Shown one piece after another: positions 14,779 through 23,810 of a stretch of DNA of 64,000 bases; the stretch's first letter is position 1, and each line of letters starts with the position of its first letter. The position numbers and the translations under genes are program-made. The notes under the pieces were generated by a model. The model did not search any database. It worked only from the letters and a program-made list of their open reading frames with translations, and was not told where the DNA came from. Source of the stretch: Chitinophagaceae bacterium (lineage in GTDB: Bacteria > Bacteroidota > Bacteroidia > Chitinophagales > Chitinophagaceae); assembly GCA_020403425.1 (NCBI GenBank), contig JADBXR010000008.1:1-64000 (forward strand), read 5' to 3'.

Positions 14779-15619
14779 AAGCAACCAGGTTTTGACGAGA
14801 ACTGCCCAATCCATCGATCCCCAGTTCCACCACGTCGCCGGGTTTGAGGTAAACGGGCGGGTTACAACCAAGTCCCACACCGGCCGGTGTTCCGGTAGAC
14901 ACGATATCGCCCGGCAGTAAGGTCATAAAGCGACTGATATAGGCCACCAGTTGCGGAATGGAAAAAATGAGATCGTCGGTATTCCCATCCTGCATCATCA
15001 CACCATTCACGCTCAACCATAACCTTAGGTTGTGTGGATCGGGGATCTCATCACTGGTCACCATCCACGGGCCCAAAGGGGCGAATGTGTCGCAGCCCTT
15101 GCCTTTGTCCCAGGTGCCGCCTCGTTCCAGCTGGAATTCACGTTCACTCACATCGTTGTGCAAACAATAACCGGCCACATAATCCATGGATTCCGATTCG
15201 TCTACATAACTTGCTTTTTTACCGATCACGAATGCCAGTTCCACTTCCCAATCCGTCTTAACAGAATCCTTTGGAATGATAATGGGATCATTGGGGCCGC
15301 TCACTGAACTGGTAGCTTTCATAAAAAGGATAGGCTCATTCGGTATAGGTGCATTGGTCTCTTTCGCATGTTTGGCATAATTCAATCCAATGCACAATAT
15401 CTTGGAGGGTCTGGCTACCGGACAACCCAAACGGGTTCCCTCCGGCAATTGCGGCAGTTCCGTTGATTTCGATAACAGGGCCGATAAGCGGCCGATACCG
15501 TCGTTAGCGAAAAAAGCTTCATCATAATCGTTCACAAGGCCAGACAGATCGTAATTCTTTCCGTCGACATGCACACCCGGCTTTTCCTTACCGGGTTCTC
15601 CAAAGCGGATCAGTTTCAT
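14765..15619 (-). CDS. FAH-family hydrolase, likely 2,4-diketo-3-deoxy-L-fuconate hydrolase
   Basis: This 284-aa protein of the fumarylacetoacetate hydrolase fold shows ILCIGLNYAKHAKETN, PILFMKATSSVSGPND, DWEVELAFVIGKKA (metal ligands in the EVEL segment), GYCLHNDVSEREFQLERGGTWDKGKG and LLPGDIVSTGTPAGVG. In the oxidative L-fucose route described in Xanthomonas, the FAH enzyme cleaves 2,4-diketo-3-deoxy-L-fuconate to pyruvate and L-lactate. Assignment to that step rests on the fucosidase and lactonase neighbours. The gene starts 8 bases after the fucosidase stop. Confidence 0.85.
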   Translation of the reverse strand: MKLIRFGEPGKEKPGVHVDGKNYDLSGLVNDYDEAFFANDGIGRLSALLSKSTELPQLPEGTRLGCPVARPSKILCIGLNYAKHAKETNAPIPNEPILFMKATSSVSGPNDPIIIPKDSVKTDWEVELAFVIGKKASYVDESESMDYVAGYCLHNDVSEREFQLERGGTWDKGKGCDTFAPLGPWMVTSDEIPDPHNLRLWLSVNGVMMQDGNTDDLIFSIPQLVAYISRFMTLLPGDIVSTGTPAGVGLGCNPPVYLKPGDVVELGIDGLGSSRQNLVAYARD

Positions 15620-15627
15620 GTTCGTAT

Positions 15628-16959
15628 TTATTGAAGGGTTAATTCCAGTATCGTATCTACAGCATCCAGGCTGATGTTATCCAGGTATATGAACAGGCCT
15701 TCGGGCTGCTGTTTGAACCGGATATTTTTTTTATCGGTAAAAGTAGTGGCTTTGGTGACCGTTACCGTAACACCCGGCAGGAACAGGTAATTCTGTTTCA
15801 CCTCCTTCGGGTTCAGAATATGCACATAGAGGGTTTTGTTCTTGGCAGTAAGGGTTCCCCACTCTTGTTCCGGTATCACATTACCGCGCGTTCCGTAAAT
15901 GCTTGCACCGTTGGCTCGCATCCAGTTTCCGATCTGCGCTAGGGTATCGGTAAATTCTGACTGTATCTGCCCATTGGGCTTGGGTCCGACATTCAGCAGG
16001 AAATTAGCATTGCGACCCGCAGCTTTCACCAGGTAATGGATCAGGGCAGGCACCGTTTTGAATTTGCGGTCGGTCATATTGTATCCCCAGGCATCGTTCA
16101 TGGTCTCACAGGTCTCCAGAGGCAGTTGCGAAACGCTGGCACCGCCAAATCCAGTGGTATTATTACCGGGCAGGTCTTTCTCAAATGCCTGGAAGTCCTC
16201 ACCGGGTATGGGTGAAAGATGATGGTTATTGCTGATCAGGCATTTCGGCTGCAGTCGGTGGATCAGCGGGTAGATCTCATCATAATGCCAGTTCACTTTG
16301 GATTGCAGGGTTTTATCATGATCATTATCCAACTGGTCCCAGTGTCCATCGAACCAGATCCCAGCGATCTCGCCATAATTGGTGAGCAATTCGGTCAGCT
16401 GTCCTTTCATGAAATTGATATAACTGGACCAGTTACTTTTCTGGGTCCTGCCGGTACCTTTCCCGGTCTTACCTGTCTCATACTGGTAATCAGAACGATA
16501 CCAGTCGAGCAGCGAATAATACAGGAAAAGCCGGATACCCTGCTTATGACACTCATCTGCCAGTAATTTCAAAGCGTCTTTTCCATATGGGGTATTGGTG
16601 ATCTTCCAGTCTGAGAGTTGGGTATCCCAATTACTGAAACCATCATGGTGCCGGGTGATGAAGGTGATGTACTGCATGCCTGCATTTTTTGCCGTGGCCA
16701 CCCATGCTTTGGGATCAAAATCCACCGGATTGAATACCCGCTGCAGGGTTTGGTATTCATGTACACGGATATTACGGTTATTCATCACCCATTCACCGCT
16801 ACCTAATACGCTGGAAGCACCCCAATGGATGAACATTCCGAACTTCCTATCCTGGAATTCTTTTCGTGCGGCGAGATTTTCGGGACTGGGTGTATACAAC
16901 TGTGCCTGTATCATTGCAGCAGTTAGTACACCGAACAAAAACAACAAGGATCTTTTCAT
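15628..16959 (-). CDS. Alpha-L-fucosidase, GH29
   Basis: The product is 443 aa with a signal peptide (ending MIQAQ near residue 20). GH29 landmarks are KFGMFIHWGASSV, MQYITFITRHHDGFSNWDT, FYYSLLDWY-like (LFLYYSLLDWYRSD) and GEIAGIWFDGHWDQ (nucleophile Asp in WFDG). A C-terminal small beta-sandwich follows. It should release L-fucose from glycans in the periplasm or at the cell surface. The ATG at 16959 gives a proper signal peptide; the longer frame to 17055 would bury it. First gene of the fucose operon (fucosidase, FAH hydrolase, lactonase, SDR). Confidence 0.88.
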   Translation of the reverse strand: MKRSLLFLFGVLTAAMIQAQLYTPSPENLAARKEFQDRKFGMFIHWGASSVLGSGEWVMNNRNIRVHEYQTLQRVFNPVDFDPKAWVATAKNAGMQYITFITRHHDGFSNWDTQLSDWKITNTPYGKDALKLLADECHKQGIRLFLYYSLLDWYRSDYQYETGKTGKGTGRTQKSNWSSYINFMKGQLTELLTNYGEIAGIWFDGHWDQLDNDHDKTLQSKVNWHYDEIYPLIHRLQPKCLISNNHHLSPIPGEDFQAFEKDLPGNNTTGFGGASVSQLPLETCETMNDAWGYNMTDRKFKTVPALIHYLVKAAGRNANFLLNVGPKPNGQIQSEFTDTLAQIGNWMRANGASIYGTRGNVIPEQEWGTLTAKNKTLYVHILNPKEVKQNYLFLPGVTVTVTKATTFTDKKNIRFKQQPEGLFIYLDNISLDAVDTILELTLQ

Positions 16960-17129
16960 GTGCAAGCATTTAACGTAAGAAGAAATTCTTTTGTGGCTTA
17001 CAATGATAAAACTAAAATGCTTTGGCCGTAATTCTATGCAGCATTTAATTTCCACAAAACGGTGTTTGCAGAACCCTACCGGCCGAAATTCAATATTGCG
17101 GAATCAAATTCAACTGAAACAGGCTGTAC

Positions 17130-18326
17130 CTATTGCTCAGCCCCAGGAGCTGGCGCCTTTTTATCCTCTCTTTTGGTACCGGCATACATTTCATATTCCA
17201 GCAAACGGCAATCGATGGTAGCATTAAAGAACTCGATCCTGCGGGATGGTTTCAGCCGTATTTTTTTGGCAAGGTCAAGGTTCCCTGTAAACACATAACC
17301 CGTGTATCCTTTGCAGGAATTTTTCAGAAAATCGCCCATTCTTGCATATGTGGCATTCAGCTCTATCTCATCACCCAGTCGCTCCCCATATTCAGGATTG
17401 AACATGATCACACCACCGGCGTCCTGCGGAACCTTGGTCTTTTCAAAGTCGCATACCTGGAACTGGATCAATTGCGCTACCCCTGCTGCGGCAGCATTGG
17501 TTTTGGCGATGGATACGGCCAGTTCACTCCGGTCCGAAGCCACCACCTGTAAACCCGGTACATCCTGTACCTGTTTTTGCAACGCTGCCATCTCATGCTG
17601 GTACACAGCGGCATCATACCCCAGGAAATGCATGAATGCATAATTCTTGCGAAGCAGGCCAGGCCGGCGGTTGGAGGCGATCAATGCGGCTTCAATGGCC
17701 AGAGTGCCAGAGCCACACATGGGATTGATAAAGGGTGAGCGGCCGTCCCATTTGGTGGATAATATGGTTGCGGCGGCCAATGCCTCCAACATCGGAGCTT
17801 TACCCGGCAATTTCCGGTATCCATGTTTGGCCAGCGTTTCACCGGATGTGTCCAAAAAGATCTCGGCCTCCTCCTGTTTCCAGAACAGGTACACCACAGC
17901 ACCCGATAACTCTGAGCCTGTGGATGGCCTTTTACCCGTTGTATTCCGCATGCGATCCACTATCGCATCTTTTACACGCAGGTTGGCAAACAGGTTGGTC
18001 TGTATAGTAGGATGGAATACATTACTGGTCACAGAAAAATAACCATCCGGACGGATCAGGGTCTCCCAGGATATAACTGCCAGTTGCCTGTACAATTCAT
18101 CCGGATGATCACACGGGAATGACCTAAGCGAATACATGACCTGGCTGGCGCAACGCAGGTTCAGGTTCAACCGGATACAATCGTTCAGGTTGCCTTTCAG
18201 TTCCACGCCCGTAGGGAATGCCCGTACGATCGGGAAACCCAGGGCCGTTACTTCGCGTTGTAAGGCGGGTGATAGCCATTTATGACAGGTAATGATGATA
18301 CGGCTGGTACTGGTGAACGCTTGCAT
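17130..18326 (-). CDS. THUMP-domain class I SAM-dependent RNA methyltransferase
   Basis: The product is 398 aa. An N-terminal ferredoxin-like/THUMP region (residues 1-160) is followed by a Rossmann methyltransferase domain with FINPMCGSGTLAIEAALIA (SAM motif I with the PMCGSG turn), VVASDRSELAV, and the target-base motif written as FNPEYGERLG. It resembles RlmL N-terminal-domain and YpsC-like enzymes, which make N2-methylguanosine in 23S rRNA or tRNA. The usual NPPY is NPEY here; whether this is a subfamily trait I cannot tell. It is divergent from the ECF sigma gene. Confidence 0.85.
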   Translation of the reverse strand: MQAFTSTSRIIITCHKWLSPALQREVTALGFPIVRAFPTGVELKGNLNDCIRLNLNLRCASQVMYSLRSFPCDHPDELYRQLAVISWETLIRPDGYFSVTSNVFHPTIQTNLFANLRVKDAIVDRMRNTTGKRPSTGSELSGAVVYLFWKQEEAEIFLDTSGETLAKHGYRKLPGKAPMLEALAAATILSTKWDGRSPFINPMCGSGTLAIEAALIASNRRPGLLRKNYAFMHFLGYDAAVYQHEMAALQKQVQDVPGLQVVASDRSELAVSIAKTNAAAAGVAQLIQFQVCDFEKTKVPQDAGGVIMFNPEYGERLGDEIELNATYARMGDFLKNSCKGYTGYVFTGNLDLAKKIRLKPSRRIEFFNATIDCRLLEYEMYAGTKREDKKAPAPGAEQ

Positions 18327-18419
18327 AACCGCAAACTTACTGTTTTCTTTACTGGCGGCTTCTACTGCCGGTAACGGTATCCGATTTTATTTATGTATTT
18401 TCGAAACTCATCCAAGCCT

Positions 18420-18983
18420 ATGTCCCTTCCCTTGCTTAACCCCGATCGCTGGATCAACGACTATGCGGACGCGTTATACAGTTATACGCTTCCCCGCGTA
18501 AACGATGCAGCGCTGGCCGAAGACCTGGTCCAGGAAACCTTCCTCAGTGCCTGGAAAGCCCGTAACAGTTTTAAAGGCGAAGCTTCTGAAAAAAGCTGGC
18601 TCTTCACCATTTGCAAGAACAAGATCATCGATCATTATCGTAAAAAAGCCAGGGATATCACCCAATCCCTTCCGGAACCCAGCACCCCGGACGGTTTGTT
18701 CGATGAATCGGAACATTGGCTTCCCGAAAGCCAACCAGGCCAATGGGACATGCAGCAACAGCCGACGGACAGCAAAGAATTTTATGCAATACTGGAAAAA
18801 TGCAGAAAGAAACTGCAGGAGATGCAACAGGCCGTTTTTTCCATGAAATACCTGGAAGACCTTGACGCAGCAGAGATCTGTAAGGTATTGAACATCACAT
18901 CGTCTAATTACTGGGTATTGATACACCGGGCCAAGCTACAATTACGTGGCTGCCTGGAAAAAAACTGGATCCACGCAAAATAA
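18420..18983 (+). CDS. ECF RNA polymerase sigma factor
   Basis: This 187-aa sigma-70 family factor has region 2 (LAEDLVQETFLSAWKARNSFKGEASEKSWLFTICKNKIIDHYRKK) and region 4 (MQQAVFSMKYLEDLDAAEICKVLNITSSNYWVLIHRAKLQLRGCL). The spacing with a long linker matches the Bacteroidota group typically followed by a small zinc-binding anti-sigma gene, as here (5 bases downstream). A TAnnTTTG-like box, TATTTTCG at 18396-18403, sits so that transcription would begin near 18408. That favours the ATG at 18420 over 18393. Confidence 0.88.
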   Translation: MSLPLLNPDRWINDYADALYSYTLPRVNDAALAEDLVQETFLSAWKARNSFKGEASEKSWLFTICKNKIIDHYRKKARDITQSLPEPSTPDGLFDESEHWLPESQPGQWDMQQQPTDSKEFYAILEKCRKKLQEMQQAVFSMKYLEDLDAAEICKVLNITSSNYWVLIHRAKLQLRGCLEKNWIHAK

Positions 18984-18988
18984 CGCTG

Positions 18989-19231
18989 ATGAAATTCCTG
19001 ATGATCAGTTGCAAAAAAGCCACATGGCTCGTTTCTAAAAAAGAGGAAAAGCGATTGTCCTGGCACGAAAAATGGCAGCTGCGTGCGCATATGGCCCTCT
19101 GCAGCATGTGCCGGAGGTTTGAAGAACAGAGCGGTTTCATCGCCCGTATGGCCAGGCAGATCCATGTGCATGAGACCCTGTCCGACACCAGTAAGGAAAA
19201 AATGCAGCAGGCTCTGGTTCGCGAGCATTGA
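18989..19231 (+). CDS. Zinc-finger anti-sigma factor, small
   Basis: This 80-aa protein carries SCKKATWLVSKKEEKRLSW followed by HMALCSMCRRFEEQ, a His-x3-Cys-x2-Cys (ZAS-like) zinc site. The conserved layout Cys-(helix)-SKKEE-His...Cys..Cys is that of the small anti-sigma partners of this ECF group, which bind the sigma factor in the cytoplasm. No membrane segment is present, so release must come from a cytoplasmic or redox signal through the Cys site (inference). Confidence 0.8.
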   Translation: MKFLMISCKKATWLVSKKEEKRLSWHEKWQLRAHMALCSMCRRFEEQSGFIARMARQIHVHETLSDTSKEKMQQALVREH

Positions 19232-19239
19232 GGTCCGCA

Positions 19240-20583
19240 TCAAAATTGTAAAGTGAACACCGAACCCTTCCCTTCCACCGACTGAACCGTGATATTACCC
19301 TTGTGTAACATCATGATCTGCTTACACAGGCTCAGACCAATACCGCTGCCGTTCTTTTTGGTGCTGAAAAAAGGTATGAAGATATTGTTCATCACATCCT
19401 CGCTCATTCCATAACCATTATCCGACACTTTGACTGCCAGTTTGTGGCTGGAAGATTGTACCGCCGATAGCACGATGCGTGGCTGTTCACTTTCCTTCAC
19501 TGCTTCAATGGCGTTCACGATCAGGTTGATCAGCACCTGTTCTATCAGGTTGGGGTCCACTTCAATGGCCAGGTCAGGGTCCTTAAGTATCACTTCCATC
19601 TCGATACCCTTCTGATTGAGCGTAGGCTGCATCAGGTTATGCATGTTCTCGAACAGGTCGCGCACGAACACATGTTTCAGGGTTGGATTGGTGATTTTGT
19701 TCAGATTCCGGTATACTTCCGCGAACTTCAGCAGTCCCTCGCTGCGGCGTTTGATGGTATTGATACCCACTTCCAGGTCTTCCACCACCCCATTGCTGTT
19801 ATCCAGGAACTGAACCGATTCCTGCAGGCGATTCTTGAGCGTGTCGGCGAGGGAAGAAATAGGCGCCACTGAATTCATGATCTCATGCGTCATCACACTC
19901 AGCAGTTTTTTCCAGGCCTGCGACTCGGTGGCATCCAGCGCCTCGTTGATGTTCTGGAAAGCCACCAACTGGAACTTTTTACCTTCCGTTTGAAAAGCCG
20001 TGGCAGACAGCAGTATCTTGAACATGTTCTTTTCCTGGTGAACCGTGGCCACATGACTGTTACCGGGTTGCAGGCTAATGACCTGTTCATACAGCAGCGC
20101 ATCTCTTTTTTGCAGGGAATGGATAGTCTTCAGATACGGTAACATCAGCATACGTTTCAGTGATTCGTTCATCCAGACCACTTCGCCCGTCTCCGTTTCG
20201 TAGGAAATGATACCTGTATCAACCAGTTCCAGGATCTTCTGCAGGTACTGGTACTGCGTCTCCTTTTCTTTTGAGATCAGTTTGAAAGCAGAATTGATCT
20301 CATTAAAACCGCGCCTTAGCTCCTTCAGGTCATCCGGTGCCTGTGTCACGTTGAAGTTTCTGGAGAAATCGCGGTAATGGATCGATTCAACAAACTGTTC
20401 CACTTCCCGTTGGGCCTGTTTGTGGTAGCTGTAAAAATCAAACACCTGGTAAATGATCACAGGCAATACGAGTATCTCGTATACATACCACTCTTTCACC
20501 AGCAGAAAAGCTGCTGCACAAAGGGTAAGCAGCAATAAAAGTACGCGGGTCAAAATATCCCACTGGAGCCTTCTATATGTCAT
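19240..20583 (-). CDS. Membrane sensor histidine kinase, NtrY-like
   Basis: The product is 447 aa. Two membrane helices (about 11-29 and 35-50) with almost no periplasmic loop are followed by a linker and a PAS-like domain (about 110-215, VDTGIISYETETGEVVWMN). The HisKA box is SVMTHEIMNSVAPISSLADTL (His233). The HATPase domain has N-box VLINLIVNAIEAVK, DNGYGM, STKKNGSGIGLSLCKQIM. The lack of a sensory periplasmic domain suggests sensing in the membrane. It overlaps the response-regulator gene by 11 bases. Candidate output is the ABC export locus transcribed divergently. Confidence 0.9.
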   Translation of the reverse strand: MTYRRLQWDILTRVLLLLLTLCAAAFLLVKEWYVYEILVLPVIIYQVFDFYSYHKQAQREVEQFVESIHYRDFSRNFNVTQAPDDLKELRRGFNEINSAFKLISKEKETQYQYLQKILELVDTGIISYETETGEVVWMNESLKRMLMLPYLKTIHSLQKRDALLYEQVISLQPGNSHVATVHQEKNMFKILLSATAFQTEGKKFQLVAFQNINEALDATESQAWKKLLSVMTHEIMNSVAPISSLADTLKNRLQESVQFLDNSNGVVEDLEVGINTIKRRSEGLLKFAEVYRNLNKITNPTLKHVFVRDLFENMHNLMQPTLNQKGIEMEVILKDPDLAIEVDPNLIEQVLINLIVNAIEAVKESEQPRIVLSAVQSSSHKLAVKVSDNGYGMSEDVMNNIFIPFFSTKKNGSGIGLSLCKQIMMLHKGNITVQSVEGKGSVFTLQF

Positions 20584-21934
20584 ATTTGCTAAGTCTTCTG
20601 TATAATGCGGTCCTGGTCAGCCCCAGTTCCCTGGCGGCTTTACTGATATTACCATTGTGTTTATCGATCACTTTCATGATCGTATTCTTCTCCATGGTGC
20701 TCAGTTTTAAGACTTCGTCCTCCTGTGATTCCGTAACGGAGGATTCAATGGGTGAGAACAGAAGGTCTGCCGCACCGATGGTCTCACTGTCGGCCATGAT
20801 CATGGCACGTTCAATGGTATACTGGAGCTCTCGCACATTTCCCGGGAACGGATAATGTTGCAGTTTCTCCAGCGCCGATTCATGGAACTGAATGTTCGGC
20901 TTCAGGTATTTGTTTGCATAGATCTTGGCAAAATGATTGGCCAGCAGCAGGATATCATCCTTGCGTTTACGAAGCGGCGGCACCATTATCTCAACGGTAT
21001 TGATGCGATAGATCAGGTCTTTTCGAAAACGGTTCTCATTGGCCAGCTCGTTCAGCGGAATATTGGTGGCACAGATCAACCGGATATCGATCGGCACAGG
21101 CTGGTTGGCACCTAAACGCGTTACCTGCCGGTTCTGCAGCACCGTGAGCAGTTTGGCCTGCTGCTGCAAAGAGATGTTACCGATCTCATCCAGGAAGAGT
21201 GTACCGCCATTGGCCGATTCAAAACGCCCCATACGATCCTCCCTTGCATCCGTGAACGCGCCTTTCTTATGACCGAACAGTTCACTCTCAAAAAGACTTT
21301 CGGTCAGGGCCCCTACATCCACTTTCACAAATGGTTTATCTGCACGCAGGGATTGCTCATGAATAGCAGTGGCGATCAGGTCCTTACCCGTTCCATTCTC
21401 TCCCAGTATCAGGATATTGGCATCTGTGGGTGCTATCTTATCGATCTTGTAAAAGATATCCTGCATCACGTCACTCTCGCCGATCAATGCATTGTTACCC
21501 AATCCTACCTGTATCTTTTTTCCTGAAGGGTTGTTCCTGGGAAGTTCCCGGTTACTCAATACACCCTGCAGGGTTGACAGCAGTTTCTCGTTGTGCCAGG
21601 GTTTCACCACAAAATCCGCCGCACCTTCTTTCAGGGATCGCACCGCCAGGTCAATATCGCCATAGGCGGTGATCATGATCACAGAAACACTGGGCTGCAG
21701 CTGTTTGATCCTTTGCAGCCAGTAGATACCTTCATTACCGGTATTGATGGAAGCATTGAAATTCATGTCCAGCAATACCAGGTCAAAATTATCCTTACTC
21801 AATAAAAAGGGGATCTGTTCGGGATTCTTTTCTGTTACCACTTCTTTCACTTCTGTTCGGAGCAGCAATCGGACCGCCGTTAGCACGTCGGTATCATCAT
21901 CTATCACCAGGATACTGGCTTTCTTCAAACTCAT
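20573..21934 (-). CDS. Sigma-54-dependent response regulator, NtrC family
   Basis: The product is 453 aa. The receiver domain (1-125) has phospho-acceptor Asp56 in VLLDMNF. The AAA+ domain has Walker A GENGTGKD, the sigma-54 contact loop GAFTDA, GGTLFLDEIGN (Walker B) and GNVRELQ. A C-terminal Fis-type helix-turn-helix reads GNISKAARELGLTRTALYRRLSK. It should bind upstream activating sites and remodel sigma-54 polymerase. Two -24/-12 promoters with matching palindromes (22097-22204 and 34291-34396) lie in the neighbouring ABC locus. It is the first gene of the leftward pair. Confidence 0.92.
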   Translation of the reverse strand: MSLKKASILVIDDDTDVLTAVRLLLRTEVKEVVTEKNPEQIPFLLSKDNFDLVLLDMNFNASINTGNEGIYWLQRIKQLQPSVSVIMITAYGDIDLAVRSLKEGAADFVVKPWHNEKLLSTLQGVLSNRELPRNNPSGKKIQVGLGNNALIGESDVMQDIFYKIDKIAPTDANILILGENGTGKDLIATAIHEQSLRADKPFVKVDVGALTESLFESELFGHKKGAFTDAREDRMGRFESANGGTLFLDEIGNISLQQQAKLLTVLQNRQVTRLGANQPVPIDIRLICATNIPLNELANENRFRKDLIYRINTVEIMVPPLRKRKDDILLLANHFAKIYANKYLKPNIQFHESALEKLQHYPFPGNVRELQYTIERAMIMADSETIGAADLLFSPIESSVTESQEDEVLKLSTMEKNTIMKVIDKHNGNISKAARELGLTRTALYRRLSKYDI

Positions 21935-22096
21935 GCAGGATCGGTTTTTCGGATATCGTTATGGTTTATGATAGGGTTGATTCGTTCAGAGGGCCGATCC
22001 ATCAATGAACTGACCCACAAACAAATGAGCCATAAATATACCAGTTAGCTAATAATTTGAGAAAGAACTATTTAGAAAAAAGAGCCCACGAGGTAG

Positions 22097-22135
22097 TGTA
22101 TCAAAAGCGGACAGTTTCTGTACCAGATGCGTACA
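22097..22135. promoter_or_regulatory. Paired palindromes: predicted upstream activating sites, unit 1
   Basis: Two related palindromes, TGTAT-N7-GGACA (22097-22113) and TGTAC-N7-GTACA (22119-22135), are spaced 22 bases centre to centre, about two helical turns. They sit some 60-90 bases upstream of the -24 element at 22189. The reverse complement of the first, ACTGTCCGCTTTTGATACAC, closely matches ACTGTCCGTTTTCGTACACT at 34311-34330 in front of the second sigma-54 promoter. Confidence 0.6.
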
Positions 22136-22188
22136 GTATCTCAGATCCCGAATAAAGTAAATCATTGATTATCAATGAGCACAATTTC

Positions 22189-22204
22189 TGGCACAATCGT
22201 TTCA
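22189..22204 (+). promoter_or_regulatory. Sigma-54 promoter of the HlyD/ATPase/permease unit
   Basis: TGGCAC-AATCG-TTTCA matches the -24/-12 consensus TGGCAC-N5-TTGCW except for T in place of the -12 G. The GG and the TC that stands in for GC are separated by the obligatory 10 bases. A start of transcription near 22215 would leave a leader of about 15 bases before the small ORF at 22230. Confidence 0.65.
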
Positions 22205-22229
22205 TAGTGTATACCATAAATCACCCTGT

Positions 22230-22382
22230 ATGAAAACAACCATCCGGCAACAACCCCGATTCATAGCCCTCCTGCTGGCAGCAGGAACGATTGGCCTGGT
22301 GCTACTGGTGTTTGTAACATCTTCTCACAAACATCGTTCAGCAAGGGAAGGATCTGAGATCGGCTTAATCAAACTCATATAA
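22230..22382 (+). CDS. 50-aa single-span membrane peptide heading the export operon
   Basis: The frame begins MKTTIRQQPRFIALLLAAGT. It has a basic N-terminus, one hydrophobic helix (about residues 11-30, rich in Leu, Ala and Gly) and a short basic tail, SSHKHRSAREGSE. It lies between the sigma-54 promoter and the HlyD adaptor gene (22 bases before its GTG). It could be a small accessory subunit of the transporter or an uncharacterised leader peptide. No family was recognised. Confidence 0.5.
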   Translation: MKTTIRQQPRFIALLLAAGTIGLVLLVFVTSSHKHRSAREGSEIGLIKLI

Positions 22383-22404
22383 GTTCAACCAAAAACCAAC
22401 AGCT

Positions 22405-23661
22405 GTGGACAGAGTTATTCAAAAAAAGAAATGGAACAACAAACGGATCCTTACCATTGCAGCGGCCATAGGCATCCTTGCATTGATCGGCGGCAGTTTT
22501 TACCTCACTTCTGGTAAAGCCAAACTGAATGTGGATACCGAAAGGATCACCATAAGTGAAGTGACCAAAGGCCCCTATAAGGATGCCATACCCGTAAATG
22601 GTATTGTGCTGCCTGTGACTTCGATCTACCTGGATGCCACCGAGGGAGGCCGTGTAGAAGAGAAATATGTGGAAGACGGTGCCATCATGAAAAAAGGGCA
22701 ACCCATTCTTAAATTATCCAACACCAACCTGCAGCTAAGCCTGGTAAACCAGGAGACCTCTGTATACAACCTGCTGACACAGATGCAGATCTCACGCAAC
22801 GCTGCGTTACAGAATACGGTGAATAAGCTGAACCAGATGACCGATGTGGAAAGTCAGTTGACAGAGGCGGAACGTTTGTATAAGCTGAACAAGACCCTAT
22901 ACGAACAAAAAGCCATAGGCTTGCAGGAATTCAAGACTTCTGAGAACAACTATAATTATCTCTTGCGCAAAAAACGACTCACCAACCAGATTCTGCAGCA
23001 GGATTCCATCTCCAACAAACAACAACTGGAGCAGGCCAAACAGTCTTACGAAGGCTCACAGAACGCTTTAACGGTCATGCGCAAGAAAGTAGGCGATCTG
23101 GTGGTACGCGCACCGATCGATGGACAGCTCACGTCGCTGGATGCAGAGATCGGCCAGAACAAGAGAGAAGGCGAGCGACTGGGTCAGATCGACGTACTGA
23201 GCGGCTTTAAAGTGCGTGTGGACGTGGATGAACACTATATCTCACGGATCTTCACCGGCCTTACCGGGGATTACACTTTCGGTAACAAGACCTTCAAACT
23301 CAAGATCACCAAAGTATTTACACAGGTAACCAATGGACGGTTCCAGGTAGACATGCAGTTCGTAGGTGAGATCCCTCAGGGTATCCGCCGCGGTCAGACC
23401 TTACAGATTCTGCTGGCACTGAGCGATGAGACGACCGCCATACTGGTACCCAAAGGAGGTTTCTATCAGCAGACCGGCGGTAACTGGATATTCAAAGTGA
23501 ACGAGAACGGCACCATGGCCTACAAAGTGGACATACAGCTGGGACGCCAGAACCCTGATTACTATGAGGTATTGCAGGGACTGAAGCCAGGCGACAAAGT
23601 AGTAACCTCCAGCTATGAGAACTATGGGAATATGCAGGAACTGGTGTTGAAGAAGCAGTAG
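22405..23661 (+). CDS. HlyD/MacA-type periplasmic adaptor
   Basis: The product is 418 aa. It has an N-terminal membrane helix (about 14-33), a lipoyl-like half (YLDATEGGRVEEKYVEDGAIMKKGQPIL), a long coiled-coil hairpin (about 110-225), the return lipoyl half (LVVRAPIDGQLTSLDAEIGQ) and a beta-barrel/membrane-proximal domain ending YGNMQELVLKKQ. It bridges the inner-membrane ABC permeases and TolC. The start is a GTG at 22405 (MDRVIQKKKW), which fits the usual short basic N-terminus. Confidence 0.9.
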   Translation: MDRVIQKKKWNNKRILTIAAAIGILALIGGSFYLTSGKAKLNVDTERITISEVTKGPYKDAIPVNGIVLPVTSIYLDATEGGRVEEKYVEDGAIMKKGQPILKLSNTNLQLSLVNQETSVYNLLTQMQISRNAALQNTVNKLNQMTDVESQLTEAERLYKLNKTLYEQKAIGLQEFKTSENNYNYLLRKKRLTNQILQQDSISNKQQLEQAKQSYEGSQNALTVMRKKVGDLVVRAPIDGQLTSLDAEIGQNKREGERLGQIDVLSGFKVRVDVDEHYISRIFTGLTGDYTFGNKTFKLKITKVFTQVTNGRFQVDMQFVGEIPQGIRRGQTLQILLALSDETTAILVPKGGFYQQTGGNWIFKVNENGTMAYKVDIQLGRQNPDYYEVLQGLKPGDKVVTSSYENYGNMQELVLKKQ

Positions 23662-23810
23662 AGACAGTTTTTTGGTCACTGGATACTTGATACTGGTGGT
23701 TGGCACAGGCTACCTGAAAGCAAGCAGATGAATGAGCGAACCAACAAATAAAAAAATGACATTACAACTTTTGCGTAAAAACAACTCTTACTTATAACAA
23801 AAACCAAACC

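Noticed and set aside
23680..23810. A third sigma-54 promoter before the first ATPase gene (TTGGCACAGGCTACCTG)
   Set aside because: The -24-like TGGCAC has no TTGC at the required spacing.
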